A program made the position numbers and the translations under genes. Source: DRWZ01 sp964601505 (GTDB lineage: Bacteria > Calescibacteriota > Calescibacteriia > Calescibacteriales > Calescibacteriaceae). From it: a stretch of DNA of 30,044 bases. Shown in pieces: positions 24,779-30,044 of this stretch (position 1 is the first letter of the stretch; the number at the start of each line of letters is the position of its first letter). The notes beneath the pieces are model-generated. The model searched no databases. It worked only from the letters and a program-made list of their open reading frames with translations, and was not told where the DNA came from. The stretch covers positions 1 to 30,044 of the forward strand of contig CAZRNR010000022.1 in NCBI GenBank assembly GCA_964601505.1. The letters are read 5' to 3'.

Positions 24779-25575
24779 AGATTTGTGTTATAGGGCTTGG
24801 ACAAATAGGCGGATCTCTGGCATCCGGACTCAGGCAAAGTGGTGAATGGGTTTACGGGATATCAAAGAAGAAGGAAACAGTAGATTACGCAATCCGGAAC
24901 AATATAATAGATGATGGAGCAACTGAAATAAATTTAAGAGAGATAGACAATTTTGATGTGATATTTCTTGCAGTTCATCTTGGACTTTATGAAGAATACA
25001 TTAAAAGGCTCAGGCAGTTTTCTGGAATTTTATCAGATGTAGGAAGTGTAAAGAGGACATTTTATACGCTCTCAAAAAAGAGTGGAATAAGATTCGTTGG
25101 ATGTCATCCAATTGCAGGAACAGAAAAGAGTGGAATAACATCGGCTGATCCGAACATTTTCAAAGGTAAATACTGCATAATCTCTGGATGGTCCGATAAA
25201 TCTTCAAAGGAAGTTGTTGAAGGACTTTGGAAAAAAATCGGAGCGGAAACGATTTGCATGTCTCCAAAATATCACGACAAACTCCTTTGTGCAATCTCCC
25301 ATCTTCCTCACATCATTGCTTTTACATTAGTAAATTCAACCTATGGAATAAGAAAAGGGTATAAGGAAATTTTCGGAGGTAGTTTCAGAGACATAACACG
25401 GGTCGCACAAAGCCCAGCTCAAATGTGGGTTGACATCTTTCTGCAAAACTCAGATTATATTATAAAACAGACTGAAAAACAGTTAGCAGAGATGCAAAAA
25501 ATATTAATGATGATAAAAAATAAACAAAAAAATAAAATATTAAAATATATAATGAAATCAAAAGAAAAAATTTGA
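24775..25575 (+). CDS. tyrA: prephenate dehydrogenase
   Basis: Oxidatively decarboxylates prephenate to 4-hydroxyphenylpyruvate in tyrosine synthesis. The 266 residues form a monofunctional TyrA: N-terminal Rossmann motif GLGQIGGSLA (about residues 7-16), SDVGSVKR, the substrate-loop segment GCHPIAGTEKSG (His111) and SHLPH with the catalytic-type His176, followed by a helical dimer domain. There is no ACT or chorismate mutase domain. Arogenate specificity cannot be excluded. It starts with GTG overlapping the stop of the acylase gene. No other aromatic-pathway genes are near. The last 25 residues are lysine- and isoleucine-rich. Confidence 0.93.
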   Translation: MKICVIGLGQIGGSLASGLRQSGEWVYGISKKKETVDYAIRNNIIDDGATEINLREIDNFDVIFLAVHLGLYEEYIKRLRQFSGILSDVGSVKRTFYTLSKKSGIRFVGCHPIAGTEKSGITSADPNIFKGKYCIISGWSDKSSKEVVEGLWKKIGAETICMSPKYHDKLLCAISHLPHIIAFTLVNSTYGIRKGYKEIFGGSFRDITRVAQSPAQMWVDIFLQNSDYIIKQTEKQLAEMQKILMMIKNKQKNKILKYIMKSKEKI

Positions 25576-25582
25576 ACTATGT

Positions 25583-27433
25583 ATGAGGATAAGTAATAAA
25601 CAAAAGCAAAAAGTCAGGAAAGTATTATATCTTTTTTTTCTCTTATCTCCTTCCTGTGGGAAAATTCAAAAAGTGATGGACGAAAACGTAAAAACATTTG
25701 AGTTCTCAATATTTCACACTGAAGGAGTATCCCAAATAAACTGCTTCTCCACAGAACTAATAGAAATACAACCCGGAAATAATCCTACACCTGTTTTCTC
25801 TGGGTATTTCAAAACAAAAATAGGGGAAGAAAAGACAGTAAATATTGAATCAGTAAGGGTAAGAAATCCAGATGACGGGAAAATGATCGAAAAAGGTAAA
25901 GGTTCAATTGAATTCTTTCAAGACAAAATGACCATATACATACATACACCATTTCCTCCTCAAAGATTATCTTACCTTGAAATAAGGGGATTTTATAACC
26001 CTCTTCAGCTAGATTGTTCAGAAATCTATAAAGAATTTCTTGAATACGGAATATATGATAAACTATACGCTATAGGTAGGAGCAGCATCATAGATCCGAA
26101 AACAGAAAGTAAGGCAATGGGAGTTCTAAGTCTAGTCAGCTTCTCTGATACATTTCAGTCTCATCTCAAAACCTCAAGGGAATTCCCCATAGCAATTGAA
26201 TTAAAACGAGATGAAAACAGCAAACTCAGAAAATTTCTCCTATGTGGTGGAATAGATGAGAAAACGCAAAACATACTCCGAACATGTGATATACTAGATG
26301 AATCAAGCATGGAAATTCTAGATGGGCCAATCATGAATTTCCCTCGAATTTTAGGAGCCGCTTCAAAATCCCCAGATGGGAAAATATTTATATCCGGAGG
26401 ACTTGATAGAGATACCAAAATATTGCCATTTGTGGAAACATATGATCCAAATCTTGGTATTTTCATTGACATAAGAAGGGTAATTCCAAGATTCGGAGCT
26501 TTTGTCTTCTCGACAGAAAAAAATATCGGGATCGTCGGTGGAATAAGTTATCAAGGCAATTGGGAAAAACAGGTCGAAATCATTCCTCAAAAAAAAGCAG
26601 GAGATGAATCAAAACCTTTGAAACTACTTTATTTCCTTGAGAACGCTGGAAAATTTGGATCCTGTATCGCAGAAAGTCAGGATAAGATTTTTATAACGGG
26701 AGGAATAAACAATACCCCACAGGTAGTAATTTTGAATAAGGAAAGAATAGATGTAGGAACATTAGAGGTTAAAGTAAATAAAATAAATTCTGCAAAGGTT
26801 ATTTTTCCTCTATCAGCCACTCAATTAACCAAACATGGTAAGCTTTCATTTCCATATACAATTCAATCTATTGATGGTAAAAACATAAAGTTCGGAAACT
26901 GCAAGGCCGTTTATTTTGAAAATAAACTTGTCGTTGCTACAAGCTATGGCGAAATATACTTTATCCATCTTTCAAAAGATGAAATAGTAGATGCTTTCCC
27001 CGACGATGGAAGCATAGATATTTTAGGTATAAAAATACCAGTATCCCAAGATGAATTTCCATATGCTGTGTCCAAATCAAAGAAAGGATTCTCACTTGAA
27101 AAGCTATCTGATAGCAAAGCAGCTCTCGTTGGTGGATATGATTATATTACATTCTTAGATAGAGCTACAAAGGTGATCATACCATCTGATGAAGTTTTAG
27201 TAATATCAGCAGATAGCATATACAATATATACAGGTATAAAACCAGATCTCCAAAGAAAGGAACATTCTCCTTTCTCTTTGAGGATGAATTCCTGTTCAT
27301 AATAGGAGGAAGCAAAGATGGGAAAGCCGAAGTTATATTCATAGGTAATGTGGAATATCCAGAAAGAATAACGCAATCAATAATGCTTACAGAAGGAACA
27401 TCAGAAGAAGGAGGTAAAACCGAAGAGCAATGA
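25583..27433 (+). CDS. kelch-like beta-propeller lipoprotein
   Basis: A 616-residue probable lipoprotein: basic start, hydrophobic stretch, then SPSC with Cys25 (a slightly unusual lipobox). After an all-beta N-terminal region of about 200 residues come six kelch-type double-glycine motifs: CGGIDE (about 221), SGGLDR (271), VGGISY (318), TGGINN (372), VGGYDY (516) and IGGSKD (574). This fits a beta-propeller, with a diverged or inserted stretch between 380 and 510. Such propellers usually bind partners or glycans on the cell surface; the function here is unknown. It starts 7 bases after tyrA, has no Shine-Dalgarno, and overlaps the next lipoprotein gene by 4 bases. Confidence 0.75.
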   Translation: MRISNKQKQKVRKVLYLFFLLSPSCGKIQKVMDENVKTFEFSIFHTEGVSQINCFSTELIEIQPGNNPTPVFSGYFKTKIGEEKTVNIESVRVRNPDDGKMIEKGKGSIEFFQDKMTIYIHTPFPPQRLSYLEIRGFYNPLQLDCSEIYKEFLEYGIYDKLYAIGRSSIIDPKTESKAMGVLSLVSFSDTFQSHLKTSREFPIAIELKRDENSKLRKFLLCGGIDEKTQNILRTCDILDESSMEILDGPIMNFPRILGAASKSPDGKIFISGGLDRDTKILPFVETYDPNLGIFIDIRRVIPRFGAFVFSTEKNIGIVGGISYQGNWEKQVEIIPQKKAGDESKPLKLLYFLENAGKFGSCIAESQDKIFITGGINNTPQVVILNKERIDVGTLEVKVNKINSAKVIFPLSATQLTKHGKLSFPYTIQSIDGKNIKFGNCKAVYFENKLVVATSYGEIYFIHLSKDEIVDAFPDDGSIDILGIKIPVSQDEFPYAVSKSKKGFSLEKLSDSKAALVGGYDYITFLDRATKVIIPSDEVLVISADSIYNIYRYKTRSPKKGTFSFLFEDEFLFIIGGSKDGKAEVIFIGNVEYPERITQSIMLTEGTSEEGGKTEEQ

Positions 27434-28506
27434 AAAGGATTATAATTCTGATTCTTCTTGTTCTCATTCTAAATTGTAAAGGTTCAAAGAATGATAATCA
27501 ACAATCGGAAACATTTTCATACTTCCCAATTGAGATATATCCCAAAGATAGATCAAGCGTTCTACCAAGTGAAATCGAGATATACGCGATTATTGACTTC
27601 CAACCGAACTTAGAAAGCACAAAATTCTTTGTTTGGAAAGAGGGACAGCTTGTGGTAGGAAATACAAGAGTAGAAAAAGTCTCAAAACTTTACAAAATAA
27701 TATACGATCTGATAGACAAGAGTGAAGGAACATACCTTGTCTATTTTGCCTACGGTGAAAGAGCAACTTTTTGGACATTCTTTTCAGAAACCACAAAAAC
27801 AATCCCCACATTTGAAAAGCTTTCCATACCAAGAGATAAATTCAAGGGATTTCCTTATGGAACTCCAATCATAATATCTGAAGAGAAACTGATGAACCCA
27901 ATGACAATAGATGATGAAACAGTAATTTTGAAGAAGAAATTTCTCTTTGAAGAAACTTACGCAACATATGATATATCATTTTTACCAAACTCTGTAATAA
28001 TAAACCTCATAGATTATGAATCTTCAAGAAATTACAAAGCAGAGATTACAGGAATTCTATTCATGGAAGGTAATCCTGAATTCTCAAGCACAACAATAAA
28101 CTTCAGAACTATTGATACCGATAAGCCTTTTGTAAAGACATGCTCACCAGATTTCTGCGTTCGCCGCGGAAGTTGCTCGGCAGTTAGTTCCTTGAAAAAC
28201 TTTGAGATCATCTTTGGTGATAATGAAGAGATAGATCCACTTTCAGTAATAGAAAACTTGGTCGTAGAGTCAAACGGCTCAAAAGTGATCTTCGGAGAAG
28301 TCTGGTCCATCTCTGAATCAAGAAACCTTATTCACAAAAATGCCTCAGAAACATCTAAAGTCTATGTTTTTCCGAATAGAATATTTTTTGATTTCGGATA
28401 TGATGTAAAAAACTCAAAAATTTCAATATACATTTTACCAAAACTTTCAGATACATCAGGGAATTCAATAGACAGCTTCTTCTCCTGGTGCATTGATGTA
28501 TCTTAA
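27430..28506 (+). CDS. lipoprotein with Ig-like repeats
   Basis: A 358-residue lipoprotein with the signal peptide MKRIIILILLVLILNC (Cys16). Two segments look like bacterial Ig-like (SbsA/Big_5 type) domains: IIISEEKLMNPMTIDDETV (about residues 149-167) and EIIFGDNEEIDPLSVIENL (about 258-276), where a 'MDPxTV' turn is typical. Four cysteines cluster around TCSPDFCVRRGSCS, suggesting disulfides. It is probably an envelope structural or binding protein made together with the kelch-like lipoprotein, whose stop it overlaps (ATGA). AGGAGG at 27409-27414 lies 15 bases upstream, farther than ideal. It is the last gene before the second 93-bp repeat. Confidence 0.75.
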   Translation: MKRIIILILLVLILNCKGSKNDNQQSETFSYFPIEIYPKDRSSVLPSEIEIYAIIDFQPNLESTKFFVWKEGQLVVGNTRVEKVSKLYKIIYDLIDKSEGTYLVYFAYGERATFWTFFSETTKTIPTFEKLSIPRDKFKGFPYGTPIIISEEKLMNPMTIDDETVILKKKFLFEETYATYDISFLPNSVIINLIDYESSRNYKAEITGILFMEGNPEFSSTTINFRTIDTDKPFVKTCSPDFCVRRGSCSAVSSLKNFEIIFGDNEEIDPLSVIENLVVESNGSKVIFGEVWSISESRNLIHKNASETSKVYVFPNRIFFDFGYDVKNSKISIYILPKLSDTSGNSIDSFFSWCIDVS

Positions 28507-28518
28507 TACATAATAGGC

Positions 28519-28611
28519 TTAACTGCTGTGTCAAAAAATTTTTATCCCACACTTACAATGTAAGAGGAAATTGACAATTTTTGGTACATATTTAGTTGAC
28601 AAAGCAGTTAA
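28519..28611 (+). repeat. 93-bp TTAA-bounded repeat, copy 2
   Basis: The second, inverted copy of the element at 7041-7133, equal in length and about 94% identical. Its ends are TTAACTGCTGTGTCAA and, read from the other side, TTAACTGCTTTGTCAA, which are inverted repeats matching at 15 of 16 bases. The central palindrome CTTACAATGTAAG is intact. The frame AVSKNFYPTLTM then stop, seen in copy 1 at the end of a transposase relic, is kept, but no transposase sequence precedes it here. It begins 12 bases after the Ig-like lipoprotein gene. Confidence 0.85.
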
Positions 28612-29054
28612 ATTACTATAAAATATATAATCCTCAGTAGTCAATCACATGTCAAAACGAAATAACTCCTGATTTAATTCTGAAGAATTTAGATGCCTCT
28701 ATAAAAACTGAAGAAGATTTCAACAAAACATCAAACAGAAAACAAAAGAAAATTAATTGAGGAATGTTCATAATTCTCAATCGTTTTAATAATTTCAATC
28801 TCTATTTCTGAAATTTACACATGCCACTTCATTCTATTCTTAAATACCCATTTTGCAAAGCGAATACCCCTATAAGAATATAACCTATTTTATCAAGTGT
28901 GTCCATAATTCTATCACCTCTTCTTGCTTTATAAAAAATCAATCTTGGGATGGGAACAAGAGAAGGTAAGAATAACCTTTGCTTAATTATGAACACTTCT
29001 CAATAATTTTTAGTTATGCAGAATTTGTATATGGCTGTATAAATCTTACACAAT
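28612..29054. other. gene-poor stretch with possible relics
   Basis: About 440 bases without a convincing gene. A 39-codon plus-strand frame without a start codon (28641-28760) contains ITPDLILKNLDASIKTEEDF. It may be the tail of a lost gene, of no family I recognise. A 25-codon minus-strand frame is listed separately. Very AT-rich DNA elsewhere shows no terminator or RNA gene that I can support. Confidence 0.35.
28829..28906 (-). CDS. possible 25-residue hydrophobic peptide
   Basis: A short minus-strand frame coding for MDTLDKIGYILIGVFALQNG plus five more residues. It has a plausible ribosome binding site (AGAGGTG, about 7 bases before the ATG), unusual in this window where most genes have none. 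The central part is hydrophobic enough for a short membrane helix. It could be a real small membrane peptide, the start of a broken gene or chance. It lies between the second 93-bp repeat and the nuclease gene. No family is recognised. Confidence 0.25.
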   Translation of the reverse strand: MDTLDKIGYILIGVFALQNGYLRIE

Positions 29055-30044
29055 TCATTTTTGTATCCTCTCCCATTCAAATGCTACAATTTTCCTCTTC
29101 CTCTTGCTGAATTCTATCCCCACTATGTATATATCACTAAAACCTGTATACTTCTCCCAATATCTCCTCTCTCTTATCTGATCCAATGCCCCTCTTCTCA
29201 CCTTACTCCTTCTACTCCCCTCCACTACCTTGAACTCAAATATATATACCTTACCATAATATATCACTGTCAAATCAATCCTACCTTCCAATGTCATATC
29301 CTCTGGCCTCACTTCTGAACCTATTGCACTAAAGTATGCATAAAGCATTGAAGAGTAAAATCCCTCATACCTTGATAAACTTGTCTTCCTATACCATTCA
29401 TATGGTATCCCCGCAAATAGCGAAATAATCGCCTCCTTTAGCTCATCTAGTCTCTCCTCCCTCAACGCCCTCTTCACCCTTTCCTTTAAGCCCTCCTCCC
29501 TCCCCCTCAATATGAAATAAAGCAGATAATTTGAAAAACTTATCCTTACCTCCCTGTTCGGAAATGTAAGCACATATCTCATACCCTCCGGTTCCTGCAT
29601 CCATTCCCTCACTGTCAAATACCCTGTCTGAAACAAAAGGTTCTCTGGTTCTATAAAATCTACATCAAATGAACCTATTAACCTCTCACTCGCCTCCAGC
29701 CTCTCCATCCTTGGAATCAAAAAACTCTTCTCAAGTAAAAGCTTTATCAGAAAATTTGGTGTCCCTGTCTCAAACCAGTAAGACCTGAATTCCCTCTTCT
29801 GCAAATAAAGCAGTATATCAAACGGATTATAAACTCTCTCCCCACACCAGCTATATCCATTATACCAGTTTCTTATCTCCTCTAATTCCTGCGAACTAAT
29901 CTCATCCCCGAAAGTCTCAAGAAGTTCCTTTTCAGTATAACCACATATTTCTGCATAATCTCTATCCAATGTTATATCGTTCAGCTGATTCAATCCTGAA
30001 AACAATGATACTTTTGAAAACTTTGATACCCCAGTAATAAACAC
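29055..30044 (-). CDS. AAA-like/PD-(D/E)XK nuclease family protein (5' end outside window)
   Basis: The last 329 or so residues of a protein of the AAA_ATPase-like plus PD-(D/E)XK type (DUF1703 family). The visible part begins in the ATPase-associated region (TGVSKFSKVSLFSGLNQL), continues through EEIRNWYNGYSW and YNPFDILLYL, and ends with the nuclease-fold domain GRIDLTVIYYGKVYIFEFKV. The likely active-site residues are Asp257, Glu270 and Lys272 of the fragment. The frame runs off the window, and family members are usually over 500 residues, so the Walker motifs should lie beyond 30044. The real start is not in view; a GTG at the very edge is probably internal. The family is often multi-copy and horizontally mobile, and its function is not settled. 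Base use differs from the neighbours, with many GAG/AGG codons. Confidence 0.85.
   Translation of the reverse strand: MFITGVSKFSKVSLFSGLNQLNDITLDRDYAEICGYTEKELLETFGDEISSQELEEIRNWYNGYSWCGERVYNPFDILLYLQKREFRSYWFETGTPNFLIKLLLEKSFLIPRMERLEASERLIGSFDVDFIEPENLLFQTGYLTVREWMQEPEGMRYVLTFPNREVRISFSNYLLYFILRGREEGLKERVKRALREERLDELKEAIISLFAGIPYEWYRKTSLSRYEGFYSSMLYAYFSAIGSEVRPEDMTLEGRIDLTVIYYGKVYIFEFKVVEGSRRSKVRRGALDQIRERRYWEKYTGFSDIYIVGIEFSKRKRKIVAFEWERIQK

Noticed and set aside
7041..28611. The two inverted repeats as ends of one large composite transposon carrying the 21-kb block
   Set aside because: The block holds core genes (ribosomal proteins, fusA, fabF, tRNA-Gln) that are very unlikely transposon cargo; independent insertions are simpler.

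Overview
The window is AT-rich (about one third G+C by eye) and looks like a Gram-negative bacterium. Supporting evidence is four lipoproteins with lipobox signal peptides and two type II secretion genes (gspC, gspN). Arginine is coded mostly by AGA/AGG and isoleucine often by ATA, a bias common in low-GC thermophiles. One dehydrogenase resembles archaeal enzymes as I remember them. I cannot assign a phylum; a deep-branching or deltaproteobacteria-like thermophile is an inference only.

Layout. 1-396 has no intact gene. 397-2816 (minus) is thrS-infC. 2899-4439 (plus) is gspC-tsaB. 4545-6956 (minus) is a large orphan lipoprotein. 6957-7462 carries a decayed insertion-sequence end and one copy of a 93-bp repeat. 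7463-7840 (minus) is a small helix-hairpin-helix membrane protein. 7889-8936 (plus) is tRNA-Gln followed at once by prs. 8903-9874 (minus) is an ABC exporter membrane domain without its ATPase. 9967-14949 (plus) is a translation block, fusA-rpsJ-rplC-rplD-rplW-rplB, which lacks tuf and stops at rplB. 15050-17414 (minus) is a crotonase, pgsA and a GlmU-like acetyltransferase. 17657-19987 (minus) is a sulfotransferase-like protein and fabF. 20063-21834 (plus) is gspN and an MDR dehydrogenase. 21865-22065 (minus) is a DUF2892 protein. 22163-28506 (plus) is a penicillin-acylase-like lipoprotein, tyrA, a kelch-like lipoprotein and an Ig-like lipoprotein, tightly packed. 28519-28611 is the second, inverted 93-bp repeat. 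28612-29054 is degraded or non-coding. 29055-30044 (minus) is the C-terminal part of an AAA-like/PD-(D/E)XK protein cut by the window edge.

Most genes are housekeeping: translation (infC, thrS, EF-G, five ribosomal proteins, tsaB, tRNA-Gln), phospholipid and fatty-acid synthesis (pgsA, fabF), PRPP and tyrosine synthesis (prs, tyrA), and envelope or secretion functions (gspC, gspN, the GlmU-like protein, lipoproteins). I see no CRISPR array, prophage, restriction system or recognisable defence island.

The most unusual points are: the paired 93-bp TTAA-bounded repeats with terminal inverted repeats; the S10 operon cut off after rplB with no tuf; a GlmU-like protein whose pyrophosphorylase domain is reduced to about 115 residues; an ABC exporter without a nucleotide-binding domain; the unclear start of prs; and several leading genes with no Shine-Dalgarno but a -10-like hexamer placed as expected for leaderless mRNA.
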